A stretch of DNA of 64,000 nucleotides from Rhodococcoides trifolii (GCF_014635345.1 NZ_BMCU01000005.1:124001-188000); one strand, 5' to 3'; shown: positions 1 through 8,097, numbered from the stretch's first letter. Translations and numbers: made by a program. Notes: generated from the letters alone by a model not told the origin.

Positions 1-127
1 ACCGATCCCATCCGGTCCTTCGTGGCCTCATTTGACGCGGCCTCGTCTCACTCGGCCGGCCGGCAGTCACACGATGTTCCGGTTAGCGGTAATGCCCCGG
101 CCTGATACGTCTGACACTCTGGACGAG

Positions 128-499
128 GTGAACCCGCCCATCTCCCGCGTCGTGATCGTGGACGACAGCCCTGCGTTCTGCACGGCTGCGCGCTCCATGT
201 TCGAGGCAGCGGGAATCGACGTGGTGGGAACAGCGTCGACATCGGACGACGCCCTCGCGGCGGTAACCGTCGGAAAGCCCGATGTGATACTCGTCGACAT
301 CGATCTGGGCGGGGAGAATGGATTCGAGGTCGTCGAAGCACTCGCCGGTCTCGACCTCCATCCCCGCCCGGCCATCGTTCTGGTGTCCACCCACGACGAG
401 GACGATTTCGTCGACATGGTCGAGGCGAGTGCCGCGGTGGGGTTCGTTCCCAAGTTCGCGATGTCGGTGGAGCTCATCGCGCGCACGATGGCGCGGTGA
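128..499 (+). CDS. Stand-alone response-regulator receiver domain protein
   Basis: A 123-residue CheY-like receiver with no output domain, expected to relay phosphorylation or compete for it. The acidic pair Asp12-Asp13, the phosphoacceptor Asp57 (VDID), Ser87/Thr88 and Lys109 (VPK) are all in the expected places. I chose the GTG at 128 because the receiver fold starts directly after it; ATGs at 74 and 92 are in frame and possible. Its stop codon directly abuts the stop of the convergent LuxR-type regulator, so the two may belong to one signalling branch. No kinase gene is visible in the window. Partner and function are unknown. Confidence 0.75.
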   Translation: MNPPISRVVIVDDSPAFCTAARSMFEAAGIDVVGTASTSDDALAAVTVGKPDVILVDIDLGGENGFEVVEALAGLDLHPRPAIVLVSTHDEDDFVDMVEASAAVGFVPKFAMSVELIARTMAR

Positions 500-1156
500 T
501 CATGTCGTCGCATCGAGAAACACCATCACAGCTCGGACGCGGCGATGATCGTCGGCGGTCTCGGCCAGGTTCAGCTTCGTGAGAATGCTTCGAACGTGCT
601 TCTCGACGGTCCCTTCGGTGATCCACAGACGGCGACCGATGCCGGAGTTCGAGAGTCCCTCGGCCATCAGAGTCAGTACCTCTCGCTCGCGAACACTCAG
701 CACTGCCAGCGGATCGTCGCGTCGGCGCGCCGTCACCAACTCGTGCACCAGTGCCGGATCGACAACGGATGCGCCGTTCGCGACGCGGTCCAGCGTGTCG
801 ACGAAATCGGCGATGTCGGTGACGCGAGTCTTCAGCAGGTAACCGATGCCGTGACCGCCGGCGAGGAGTTCGAGGGCGTGATCGACCTCGACGTGCGAGG
901 ACAGCAATACGATTGCCGTGTCCGGGAACTCCTTGCGAATGGCGAGCGCCGCATCGAGCCCTTCGGAGGTGTGCGACGGCGGCATCCTGATGTCGACGAT
1001 GGCCAGCTGCGGTGGGTTGGCGCGGACCAGCGCCAACAACTCCTGCGCGTCACCGGCCTGACCGATCACCTCGAGCCCCGAGCTCGCAAGCAGGCTCGAC
1101 AGACCTTCTCTCAGCAAGACGTCGTCGTCGGCCAGCACGACCTGTAGACCTGCCAT
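500..1156 (-). CDS. NarL/FixJ-type two-component response regulator
   Basis: A 218-residue DNA-binding response regulator. The N-terminal receiver has acidic residues at 10-12, phosphoacceptor Asp55 (VDIRMPP) and the switch Ser/Lys (LLSS, LLK). The C-terminal LuxR-type helix-turn-helix spans about residues 150-205 (LSVREREVLTLMAEG, then TVEKHVRSILTKL). The ATG at 1156 is preceded by GGAGGGG at good spacing, so the 24-residue upstream extension is unlikely to be translated. The gene converges on the receiver-only gene with no intergenic base. Regulatory targets cannot be read from the sequence. Confidence 0.88.
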   Translation of the reverse strand: MAGLQVVLADDDVLLREGLSSLLASSGLEVIGQAGDAQELLALVRANPPQLAIVDIRMPPSHTSEGLDAALAIRKEFPDTAIVLLSSHVEVDHALELLAGGHGIGYLLKTRVTDIADFVDTLDRVANGASVVDPALVHELVTARRRDDPLAVLSVREREVLTLMAEGLSNSGIGRRLWITEGTVEKHVRSILTKLNLAETADDHRRVRAVMVFLDATT

Positions 1157-1249
1157 CGGCACGCCCCTCCGTCGGCCGAAGGCACTCGGACAGCGTTCGG
1201 GTGCACTCACTCTAAAGAATGAATGCACCCGATTCGACTGCTACGAACG

Positions 1250-2143
1250 TCAGGGCGTCGGCATGCCACCGTTTACGTGGAGTGTTTCGCCGATAACGAA
1301 GCTGGATTCGGGGGATGCGAGGTAGACGTACGCCGTTGCCAGTTCAGCGGGCTGACCCCACCGGCCGAGCGGGGTTCCTTCGCCAACCGTGGGCAGTGCG
1401 TCGGTCGGCTGACCACCCGCGGTCTGCAGTGGTGTCCACACCGGACCGGGCGCAACGACATTGACTCGAATGCCACGATCTGCAACCTGCTGCGACAAAC
1501 CCTTCAGGAAGGTGTTGATCGCCGCCTTGGTCATTGCGTAGTGGATCAGGTGCGGCGATGGCTGGTAGGCCTGGATGGACGACGATCCGATGATGGTCGA
1601 GCCCGGCGGCATGTGCGGCACAGCCGCCTTCGCGGTCCAGAACATGGCGTAGATGTTGGTCTTGACCGTCGCGTCGAATTCCTCGTCGGTCAGGTCCTCG
1701 ATGTTGTTCACGTACTGCTGCTTGCCGGCGTTGATGACCAGGGCGTCCAGGCCGCCGAGTTCACGCACGGTGGTTTCCACCAAGGTGCGGCAGTGCTCGG
1801 CGCTGGTGATGTCACCGGGGATCTTGACTGCCTTGCGTCCGGCGTCGGTGATGAGCTTCGCGATCGCCTCGGCGTCGGATTCTTCTTCGGGGAGGTAGGA
1901 GATCGCTACGTCGGCGCCTTCCCGTGCGTAGGCAATGGCCGTCGCACCACCGATACCGGAGTCTCCACCGGTGATCAGGGCCTTGCGCCCTTCGAGGCGG
2001 CCCGAGCCGCGGTAGGTATCGGCGCCCAGGTCGGCGAGGCTGTCCATCTTCGAGTCGAGACCCGCGCCGGGCTGGGACACCTCCTTCGGCTCGAAGTCGG
2101 CGTACATGGTGCTGGGATCGCGAAATGTGTACTGATCGGTCAT
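1250..2143 (-). CDS. SDR family oxidoreductase, general-stress (YhdF/YghA) type
   Basis: A 297-residue NAD(P)-dependent short-chain dehydrogenase of the long class that carries an N-terminal extension of about 50 residues before the Rossmann fold. Visible motifs are the cofactor loop TGGDSGIG, the NAG motif, an active-site Ser in GSSSIQAY and the YAMTK catalytic Tyr/Lys pair. The C-terminus HVNGGMPTP is typical of this subgroup, which includes general-stress proteins in Bacillus. A GAGGGG ribosome-binding site precedes the ATG at 2143. Substrate is unknown. A sigma-F/B-like promoter may lie upstream, which would fit a stress role, but that is only suggestive. Confidence 0.88.
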   Translation of the reverse strand: MTDQYTFRDPSTMYADFEPKEVSQPGAGLDSKMDSLADLGADTYRGSGRLEGRKALITGGDSGIGGATAIAYAREGADVAISYLPEEESDAEAIAKLITDAGRKAVKIPGDITSAEHCRTLVETTVRELGGLDALVINAGKQQYVNNIEDLTDEEFDATVKTNIYAMFWTAKAAVPHMPPGSTIIGSSSIQAYQPSPHLIHYAMTKAAINTFLKGLSQQVADRGIRVNVVAPGPVWTPLQTAGGQPTDALPTVGEGTPLGRWGQPAELATAYVYLASPESSFVIGETLHVNGGMPTP

Positions 2144-2228
2144 GTTTGGACCCCTCTATCGGAAATGGCGGCCATCGGGCCGAAGCGTCTACGAGACGGG
2201 CCGCTGCTGGACCCTGTCCCGGTTAGGG

Positions 2229-2254
2229 GTAACCGGATCAGTCCCGTGCGAAAC
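2229..2254 (-). promoter_or_regulatory. Possible stress-sigma promoter of the SDR gene
   Basis: On the minus strand GTTT (2254-2251) is followed after 16 nt by GGTTAC (2234-2229). This resembles the actinobacterial SigF/SigB pattern GTTT-N15-17-GGGTA, about 85 nt upstream of the SDR start. The -10 part is imperfect, so this is a weak call. Confidence 0.2.
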
Positions 2255-2367
2255 GTGGCTTACCAACCTTATGCATAGGGGGCCGACATATTTACGAGCT
2301 CGAATTCTGTTGCACGAGTGCATTATTGATGTTGCGGACTACAGTCGGGTGACGTAATACAGAACGT

Positions 2368-3009
2368 ATGTTCGGACCGGGGGGTCGTAATGAGGTAGCG
2401 GGTGCGGTGAGAACCGCACCCGAGCTGACCGTTGCCCTGTCCGAGACGCAGCGGCAGTCGAACCGCCTCGACGCTCGGCGTGTGCACGACGCCTACGACC
2501 TGCTCGACGTGCGGCTCGGTGTCGAGTTCGACCGTCAGGCACGCAACGGCGACGGTGATCTTGTGCGCGCGTCGAAAGCGGCGGCGAACGATGTGTCGGT
2601 GGCGTTGAACGTCTCCTTCTCCGCCGCATCCACCATGCTCGACGCCGGAGAACAGCTCTGACACCGGCTCCCGCTGATCGACACCGAATTCACCGCAGGC
2701 GGGTTGGACTACGCCCGCATCGAGGTGATCGCGGGTGTTCTCGCCCGGGCCTCCGACGCCACCGTCGCCGTGCTCGCACCCGATGTCCTCGCCGCAGCGC
2801 ACCTGTACAACGTCAAGGCGTTGCGGGACACGATCTGGGAGCTGTGGACGGACCACAACCCGGACGAAGCTGCGCAAGCCCGCAAGCGCAATCTCCGCGA
2901 CCGGGCCGGCGTACGACGGTCCAAGTGGCACGACGGCGGCACCCAGGCCGCACCCCGCCGTTCTGACAACGGTGGCGACGAAAAAAGCCTCACCCGAAAG
3001 ATCGGGTGA
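2368..3009 (+). pseudogene. Decayed DUF222 (13E12-repeat type) protein gene
   Basis: One reading frame is broken by a TGA at 2659-2661 and continues in the same frame to 3009. The two halves together resemble the N-terminal DUF222 domain of actinobacterial 13E12-type proteins: an Ala/Leu-rich helical start, a VALNVSFSAASTMLDAGEQL segment just before the stop, then a LDYARIEVIAGVLARA segment after it. Such proteins usually run to about 400-500 residues and end in an HNH nuclease domain. Here the frame ends after about 210 residues with no HNH motif, and its last codons run into the tRNA terminator. The stop plus the missing C-terminus indicate a dead remnant of a multicopy family. Confidence 0.7.
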
Positions 3010-3013
3010 GGCT
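2981..3013 (-). terminator. Rho-independent terminator of the tRNA cluster
   Basis: The arms AGCCTCACCCG (2986-2996) and CGGGTGAGGCT (3003-3013) form an 11-bp stem with a 6-nt loop. Read on the minus strand the stem is followed by a run of six T (2981-2986). It lies directly downstream of tRNA-Phe. Confidence 0.88.
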
Positions 3014-3030
3014 GGATGAAAGTGCGATGG

Positions 3031-3104
3031 TGGCCAGGGCCGGGATCGAACCGGCGACCTTCCGCTTTTCAGGCGGACGCTCGTACCAACTGAGCTACCT
3101 GGCC
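3031..3104 (-). tRNA. trnF: tRNA-Phe (GAA)
   Basis: A 74-nt cloverleaf. The acceptor arm is GGCCAGG paired with CCTGGCC, with discriminator A73, the anticodon loop reads CTGAAAA, and the T-loop is GTTCGATCC. A CCA end is encoded at 3028-3030. It is the last gene of the Glu-Asp-Phe cluster and sits just before a strong terminator. Confidence 0.97.
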
Positions 3105-3143
3105 GAGTGGCACCCGAAGCGAATGCCGAGAAAAGATTTCTTG

Positions 3144-3217
3144 CGACCCTGACGGGACTCGAACCCGCGACCTCCGCCGTGACAGGGCGGCGCGCTAACC
3201 AACTGCGCCACAGGGCC
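3144..3217 (-). tRNA. trnD: tRNA-Asp (GTC)
   Basis: A 74-nt cloverleaf with acceptor GGCCCTG paired with CAGGGTC (one G-U pair), discriminator G73, anticodon loop CTGTCAC and T-loop GTTCGAGTC. CCA is not encoded. It is the middle gene of the three-tRNA transcription unit. Confidence 0.96.
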
Positions 3218-3286
3218 TTGCTGTACTACCTGTGTTTCGAACTGCGTCACATCTTCAGTTGTGGCACGGCCGGTAAAGGCCATGCG

Positions 3287-3359
3287 TACCCCCTACGGGA
3301 TTCGAACCCGCGCTACCGCCTTGAAAGGGCGGCGTCCTAGGCCGCTAGACGAAGGGGGC
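3287..3359 (-). tRNA. trnE: tRNA-Glu (TTC)
   Basis: A 73-nt cloverleaf with acceptor GCCCCCT paired with AGGGGGT (terminal G-U), discriminator A73, anticodon loop CTTTCAA and T-loop GTTCGAATC. CCA is not encoded. It is the first gene of the cluster; its promoter should lie between 3360 and about 3420. Confidence 0.96.
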
Positions 3360-3382
3360 CCGCCGAATTGCTCCGGCCGTAC

Positions 3383-3402
3383 CCCAACGGCGTTCCGTTG
3401 GG
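3383..3402 (-). terminator. Short hairpin between tetR and the tRNA cluster
   Basis: CCCAACGG (3383-3390) and CCGTTGGG (3395-3402) form an 8-bp stem with a 4-nt loop about 55 nt downstream of the TetR stop codon. There is no U-tract, so it may be a weak terminator or part of the tRNA promoter region. Confidence 0.3.
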
Positions 3403-3458
3403 AGCTGGGATAGCTTATGACACGTCCGGAACAATTCCCAAATCTCCTGCTCAGAGGC

Positions 3459-4106
3459 CTATTCGACGCTGGCAGCGTCGCGAATCGGCCAGCCTCGCTC
3501 ATCCCACCGAGCCAGCCACTCGGGCGTCGCCATCGCAGACAGAACCACCTCGAGGGACTCTTCGAACAGGGCGGAAAGATCGGTGTCCACGGCCATGAGG
3601 TCGGCCATGTAGCGTTGTCCGGCCAGGCAGGCCGCGAGCACGCGGGTGAACTTCGAGGGTTCGACACCGGACTTGAGGATGCCGAGCCGAGCTGCTTCTT
3701 CCGCCAGTTCGAAGGCGGTTCGGCCCCAGATCTGGCCCGCTCCAGTTCGCATCCCGGAGTAGAACTCGGGCTCGATGATCAGACGGAACTCGGCCTGAAC
3801 GATGACGTTGGCCTTGAACTCGGTGGCGAGGTCGACGACGACTTCGTGCAGCTTCTCGAACGGATCGAGGTCGTCGGACCGCTTCTTGCCGGTGATAGCG
3901 ACGTACTCTTCGGCGGCGGTCTTCAGGACCGCTCGCGCCAATTCCTCCTTGGAGGCGAAGTGGAAGTACATCGCGCCCTTCGTCGCGCGGGAACCTTCGA
4001 GAATGGTGTTCACGGACGCGGCGGCGTAGCCGCGTCTGCTGAACTCGAATGCTGCCGCTTCGACGATTGCGGCGCGAGTGCGTCGAGCGCGTTCTTGCTG
4101 TGCCAT
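3459..4106 (-). CDS. TetR-family regulator, gamma-butyrolactone-receptor-like
   Basis: A 215-residue one-component repressor. The N-terminal helix-turn-helix covers about residues 10-55. Its segment ending GSRATKGAMYFHFASKEELA resembles the ArpA/ScbR/CprB group, whose known members bind gamma-butyrolactone-type signals. The helical ligand domain fills the rest. The ATG at 4106 is preceded by GGAGG; the 20-residue upstream in-frame extension is therefore rejected. The gene stands alone between tRNA loci, with no butyrolactone synthase (AfsA) in the window, so the ligand assignment rests only on the DNA-binding domain. The long upstream region holds palindromes that could be operators. Confidence 0.78.
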   Translation of the reverse strand: MAQQERARRTRAAIVEAAAFEFSRRGYAAASVNTILEGSRATKGAMYFHFASKEELARAVLKTAAEEYVAITGKKRSDDLDPFEKLHEVVVDLATEFKANVIVQAEFRLIIEPEFYSGMRTGAGQIWGRTAFELAEEAARLGILKSGVEPSKFTRVLAACLAGQRYMADLMAVDTDLSALFEESLEVVLSAMATPEWLARWDERGWPIRDAASVE

Positions 4107-4648
4107 TGCGCTGGTGCCTCCGAAGCCACGAAACCCTCGCGGGATTGTCAAATTCTCAAGCGACACTAGCCGATAAACCTGGCAATGCCTTTTCTCGGAT
4201 ACCGATTCGAGCTTCGAGTCAGGACACTCTCAGGCAAATCGCGATGAGCTGTTCGAACTCGCGTAGTAAACACACCAAATGGTACGGTATACATCACTCG
4301 GGTGCGCCGCAGGGGGTGCGCACCCGAGTTTCTGCTGCTCAGAACGGCTGGACGAGCGAGGTCGCCGCAATGGCGACGAATCGGATACTGGACTATCTCC
4401 CGAAATTGTTTGTTCGCCATTGTGAATGTGCACAGCCAATTTACCGATCGCAGCGCGCCCGATTCATCCGATTGACCAAAAGTCCACCAATTGCCGAACC
4501 GTTTCGGCTCGGGGCGGTTCGACAGGAATGGTTACATCTCCAACCGAGCCCGGGTCGACGAGTGGTGACATTGGATGACACCTGTTGAGGGTGGCCGGTC
4601 CAACCTGGCTGCAGCCGTCCACGACGGTCAACTATGCTTCCCGACTGC
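4107..4648. other. Non-coding interval upstream of tetR and tRNA-Lys
   Basis: No convincing gene in about 540 nt. It contains an imperfect palindrome at 4204-4220 (GATTCGA-GCT-TCGAGTC), a perfect GTTCGAAC at 4251-4258, a strong 12-bp hairpin at 4296-4329, and sequence that is AT-richer than its surroundings around 4380-4500. The first two are candidate operators for the TetR protein encoded to the left. The segment before 4649 must hold the tRNA-Lys promoter. Open frames across it show no family resemblance. Confidence 0.5.
4296..4329. terminator. 12-bp GC-rich hairpin in the tetR upstream region
   Basis: ACTCGGGTGCGC (4296-4307) pairs perfectly with GCGCACCCGAGT (4318-4329) around a 10-nt loop. 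A weak T-rich stretch follows on the plus strand. No gene clearly ends here, so it could be a terminator or a structural or regulatory element. Confidence 0.45.
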
Positions 4649-4724
4649 GCCCCTATAGCTCAGTTGGTAGAGCTACGGACTTTTAATCCGCAGGTCGTAG
4701 GTTCGAGTCCTACTGGGGGCACCA
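4649..4724 (+). tRNA. trnK: tRNA-Lys (TTT)
   Basis: A cloverleaf with acceptor GCCCCTA paired with TGGGGGC (one U-G pair), discriminator A73 at 4721 and an encoded CCA at 4722-4724. The anticodon loop is CTTTTAA and the T-loop GTTCGAGTC. It stands alone and ends 14 nt before the stop of the convergent AIM24-family gene. Confidence 0.97.
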
Positions 4725-4738
4725 CGTCTACTGCGAGG

Positions 4739-5491
4739 TCACTGCTGCTGACTCAACCGCGCCCCGATGCTCTGATGCAGTGCGCGCAGGCTGTTCTGAC
4801 CGAGCGACACCGTCTCCGACTCGATGTGCTTCAGCAGATGACCGTCGTTCACCACCTTCTCGCTCGACTGGACCAGAACCGTTCCCGCGCCGGTGAAGTC
4901 GAACTGCCGTTCCTCACCGGTGTTGGCGCCCAACAGCATTCCCCGAGCCGCGCCGAGAAAGCTTTGCATCCAGTCGGCGTCGAAGTGGTGCGAGGGCGAC
5001 GGGCAGTCGGCCCATCCGACGAGCGCCTGCGGGTCGATACGCAAGGGAGGTTCGGCGAACATGACCGGCCCGTTCGACGACGCCAGGAACTTGCCCGTTC
5101 CGAGCAGGGTCAGGAAACCCGGAACGATGGACTGCTTCAGTTGCAGGCCTGGCTCGAAGGCCAGCAAGTTGGCCGCACGGATGGTCAGGTTGCCGTCGTC
5201 GAGATCGAACGAGTTGATGTTGAAACCGCGGTCCCCGAGGATCAGCTTGCCTTGGCCCTGGGCGAGCACCCAATCGTTGGCGTAGAGCGGCGACGAGAAC
5301 CTGGCGGCCACGATTGCCACCATCGACGTCTGACCGAGCGGTTCGAACCTGATGTTGCCGTAGTACGCAATCATCGCGCCCTTCGCCGTGAACCACGGCT
5401 GGCCGGCCAGTTCCACACAGAACGCGTAGTCGTTGCCGGGCACATTGTCGTTGACGGGCAACGTCATCGGATTGTGCACTTCGATACTCAT
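4739..5491 (-). CDS. AIM24 family protein (third gene of a triple operon)
   Basis: A 250-residue protein of the AIM24 family (PF01987), predicted to form a beta-sandwich related to TRAP-like folds; the bacterial function is unknown. It has the alternating hydrophobic/glycine pattern, with segments such as GAMIAYYGNIRFEP and TGAGTVLVQSSE. It is the longest of three adjacent paralogues, with an extra N-terminal stretch (PVNDNVPGNDYAFCVELAG) and a C-terminal helical tail. The AGGAG ribosome-binding site overlaps the stop codon of the preceding paralogue, so the genes are surely co-transcribed. There is no signal peptide or membrane segment, so it is probably cytoplasmic. Confidence 0.85.
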   Translation of the reverse strand: MSIEVHNPMTLPVNDNVPGNDYAFCVELAGQPWFTAKGAMIAYYGNIRFEPLGQTSMVAIVAARFSSPLYANDWVLAQGQGKLILGDRGFNINSFDLDDGNLTIRAANLLAFEPGLQLKQSIVPGFLTLLGTGKFLASSNGPVMFAEPPLRIDPQALVGWADCPSPSHHFDADWMQSFLGAARGMLLGANTGEERQFDFTGAGTVLVQSSEKVVNDGHLLKHIESETVSLGQNSLRALHQSIGARLSQQQ

Positions 5492-5498
5492 GCCGCTC

Positions 5499-6176
5499 CT
5501 AGAATTTCTGCTCGGACGCCTGCACCCACACCGTGCCCATGCCCGTCATCTTCAACTGGATGGCCTCACCGGACCCTTTGCCGACGGCGTCGCGCCACCC
5601 CACGCTCGCGGCGATTTCCACGTTGATCTGCCCGAGGTGACACACGTACGCCTGCGGATCCACCACCACCTGAGGATGATTCGGCCCGACCTCGAGCGCC
5701 GTCGACCCACCGTGCGACAGCACGGCCACACTGCCCTGCCCGGTCAGCTGAGTGGTGAACAGGCCCTGACCGGTCATGGCGCCGCGCACCGCCCCACGCA
5801 TTCCGCCCTGAGACGTCAGTGCCACAACGGAACTCGACAGGTAGCCGTCGTGAACCAGGAGACGGTCTGCCTCGACGCTGAGAATCGACGATCCGTCGAG
5901 GGTGATGACGTCGGTGTGCAGGCCCGCGTGTCCGTAGAACACTTCGCCGTGACCTTCGGCGGCCATCATCGCGACGTGCTCGCCCGACATCATCCGGCCG
6001 GCCATCCCCATCACGCCGCCCACGTTCGGCATCGCACCAGGGCCGCCCCCCATCGAGTGGGGCACGAAGCGGACGTCACCGGTGTAATAGAGCATCGACC
6101 CGCGGCGGGCGAGCACGTTCTGCCCCGGCGTGAGAATCGACTTCACGACCTTGCTGTTCACCGATTCCAGAGGCAT
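5499..6176 (-). CDS. AIM24 family protein (second gene of a triple operon)
   Basis: A 225-residue AIM24-family protein. It carries a Gly/Met-rich insertion (VPHSMGGGPGAMPNVGGV and onward) between the first strands, then HVAMMAAEGHGEVFY, GAMTGQGLFTTQLTGQGSVAVL and the C-terminal TGMGTVWVQASEQKF. The repeated motif (T/S)GQGxxxxxLxGxG is shared with its neighbours. The ATG at 6176 lies one base after the upstream paralogue's stop, which argues against the longer 251-residue frame. Function is not known for bacterial members. Confidence 0.85.
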   Translation of the reverse strand: MPLESVNSKVVKSILTPGQNVLARRGSMLYYTGDVRFVPHSMGGGPGAMPNVGGVMGMAGRMMSGEHVAMMAAEGHGEVFYGHAGLHTDVITLDGSSILSVEADRLLVHDGYLSSSVVALTSQGGMRGAVRGAMTGQGLFTTQLTGQGSVAVLSHGGSTALEVGPNHPQVVVDPQAYVCHLGQINVEIAASVGWRDAVGKGSGEAIQLKMTGMGTVWVQASEQKF

Positions 6177-6177
6177 G

Positions 6178-6801
6178 TCAGCGCTCCTCGGGTTGGATGT
6201 AGACGACGCCTTGCCCGTCGAACCGCAGAGAGAACGCCTCGCCGCTTCCCCCACCGAGGGCGGACCGCCACGTCACGTCGGTGACGAAGCTCTGGTTCAG
6301 CTGTCCACGGTGCGCGACGAACGCATCGGGATCCACCACCAGCGGGTACTGCGGACTCACCTCGAGTGCAATGGGTGGCCCGCCCTTGGACAGCAGCGCC
6401 ACCAGTCCGTGTCCGCTCACCACCGTGGTGAAGAGTCCCTGACCCGACGACGCGCCGCGGAGCCCGGCGAACTTGACGTCCGTACTCAATTGTCCGACGA
6501 CCGCCAGCAATTGGGACGCTTCGACATGAAGCGCGTCTCCGGTGAGCTCGACGATCGTGATGTCCTGGGCGTCGACGGCGAAGTAGACAGTGCCCTGACC
6601 GCTCACTTCCATGAGCGACAACGCCTCACCGGTCACACGCTGTTTCAGTGCGGCTCGGAGTCCGCCGCCGCCGCCCATGCCCGCGTTCTTGAAGCTCACG
6701 TTGCCCTCGTAGGCGACCATCGAACCGGTGACAGCCTTGATGGTGTCCCCGGCCAGGTCCGCCACCAGCACGCGGTGTCCGTTCATCCTCAGCTGCGCCA
6801 C
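6178..6801 (-). CDS. AIM24 family protein (first gene of a triple operon)
   Basis: A 207-residue AIM24-family protein and the shortest of the three. It opens with MAQLRMNGHRVLVADLAG, contains a polyglycine loop (NAGMGGGGGLRAALKQ) at the position where the second paralogue has its Gly/Met insertion, and ends TRDG-like with FDGQGVVYIQPEER. The three genes probably form one transcript (6801 to 4739) with gaps of 1 and 7 nt. This conserved triplet suggests three non-equivalent subunits of one assembly, which is inference. Confidence 0.85.
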   Translation of the reverse strand: MAQLRMNGHRVLVADLAGDTIKAVTGSMVAYEGNVSFKNAGMGGGGGLRAALKQRVTGEALSLMEVSGQGTVYFAVDAQDITIVELTGDALHVEASQLLAVVGQLSTDVKFAGLRGASSGQGLFTTVVSGHGLVALLSKGGPPIALEVSPQYPLVVDPDAFVAHRGQLNQSFVTDVTWRSALGGGSGEAFSLRFDGQGVVYIQPEER

Positions 6802-6840
6802 GTGGGAACTATGGCAGAGCGGACCCGCCAGCGGAAGGGA

Positions 6841-8097
6841 TCAGGCGGTCACTTTCCGGTCACTACCGGCGTTGACGCGAAACATCCTCAGCGCCAGCAG
6901 TATTGCAACGACGAGCAGACCCGCGACGAACGTGGCGGTCCCGGCCCACTCCGCAATTCCCCACGCCACACCCGCCAGGGCCCCAGCGATGGACGATCCG
7001 AGGTAGTACGCGCACAGGTAAAGGGCCGAGGCTTCCGCACGGTGTGTCGTCGCCACCCGACCGACCCACCCACTCGCCACGGAGTGTGCAGCGAAGAAAC
7101 CCGCGGTGAAGAGGAAGACGCCGACCAGCACGAAGGGCAGCGAGTCGGGCACCGTCAGCGCCAGACCGGCGACCGTGATGCCGACCGAGGCCAGAAGGAC
7201 CCGCGCTCGGCCCATCCGGTCGGCGAGTCGACCCGCTGCCGTGGACGACCACGTTCCGGCCAGATACATCACGAAGATCAGTCCGACGATTCCTTGCGGA
7301 AGACCGAAAGGCGCTGCAGTCAAACGGAATCCGAGGAAGTTGTAGACGGACACGAAACCGCCCATGAGGATGAAGCCCAGCGCGAAGAGAATGCGCAGAG
7401 TCGGATCGGCAAGGTGGCCGCGAAGATTGGACAGCACGGTCCGAGCGTCGATGCGCTGCTCGCGGAAGAACCGAGACCGCGGAAGCCCACGCATGAGGAC
7501 GATCGAACACACCAGCGCAACGGCAGCAGCCGATTCCAGCGCCCACCGCCACGAACCGAGATCGAGCACACCCGAGGGGACGACGCGTCCGAGCAGACCT
7601 CCGATGGTGGTGCCGGCGACGTAGCGCCCCATCGCCGCTCCCAGATCGTTGCCGTGAACTTCCTCGGCGAGGTACGCCATCGCCACCGCAGGAATACCGG
7701 CGAGGGTGGCGCCCTGGATCGCACGTCCGACGAGGAGGACCTCGATCGTGGGACTCAACGGGAGGAGGAGACCGATCACGCTGGACGCGAGCGCCGACGC
7801 GACCATCACGCGGGTGCGCCCGTATCGCTCTGACAACACACTCGCCGGGATGATGGCGAGCGCCAGCACGCCTGTCGTCACCGAGACCGCGAGGGCCGAC
7901 ACCGCCGGGCTCACTCCGAACGCATCGGTCAGCGCGGGCAGCAGAGCTTGAACGCAGTACATGGCAACGAACGTCGCGAGTCCGGCCGCGAACAACGCCA
8001 GGGTGATCCGGCGGTATCCCACGGATCCGCGGCGGTGCGGGGTGTCGAGGACGTCCTGCGCGGTGGTCATCTCGGGCATGAGAAAACTCTTACTCAC
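6841..8097 (-). CDS. MFS transporter
   Basis: A 418-residue major facilitator with about 12 predicted membrane segments, starting near residue 30 after a soluble N-terminus. The loop 2-3 signature appears as SERYGRTRVMVASA and its internal repeat as ADRMGRARVLLASVG. The overall pattern resembles YnfM-like exporters, many of which are drug or metabolite efflux pumps. It is divergent from an adjacent LysR-type gene with only 53 nt between the start codons, the usual arrangement for a regulator and its target. The substrate cannot be inferred. The AIM24 operon begins 39 nt after its stop on the same strand and might be partly co-transcribed. Confidence 0.87.
   Translation of the reverse strand: MSKSFLMPEMTTAQDVLDTPHRRGSVGYRRITLALFAAGLATFVAMYCVQALLPALTDAFGVSPAVSALAVSVTTGVLALAIIPASVLSERYGRTRVMVASALASSVIGLLLPLSPTIEVLLVGRAIQGATLAGIPAVAMAYLAEEVHGNDLGAAMGRYVAGTTIGGLLGRVVPSGVLDLGSWRWALESAAAVALVCSIVLMRGLPRSRFFREQRIDARTVLSNLRGHLADPTLRILFALGFILMGGFVSVYNFLGFRLTAAPFGLPQGIVGLIFVMYLAGTWSSTAAGRLADRMGRARVLLASVGITVAGLALTVPDSLPFVLVGVFLFTAGFFAAHSVASGWVGRVATTHRAEASALYLCAYYLGSSIAGALAGVAWGIAEWAGTATFVAGLLVVAILLALRMFRVNAGSDRKVTA

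Noticed and set aside
6130-7833. 567-codon plus-strand open frame
   Set aside because: It lies opposite the AIM24 and MFS genes; its Arg/His/Asp-rich translation shows no domain and mirrors high-GC third-position bias of the real genes.
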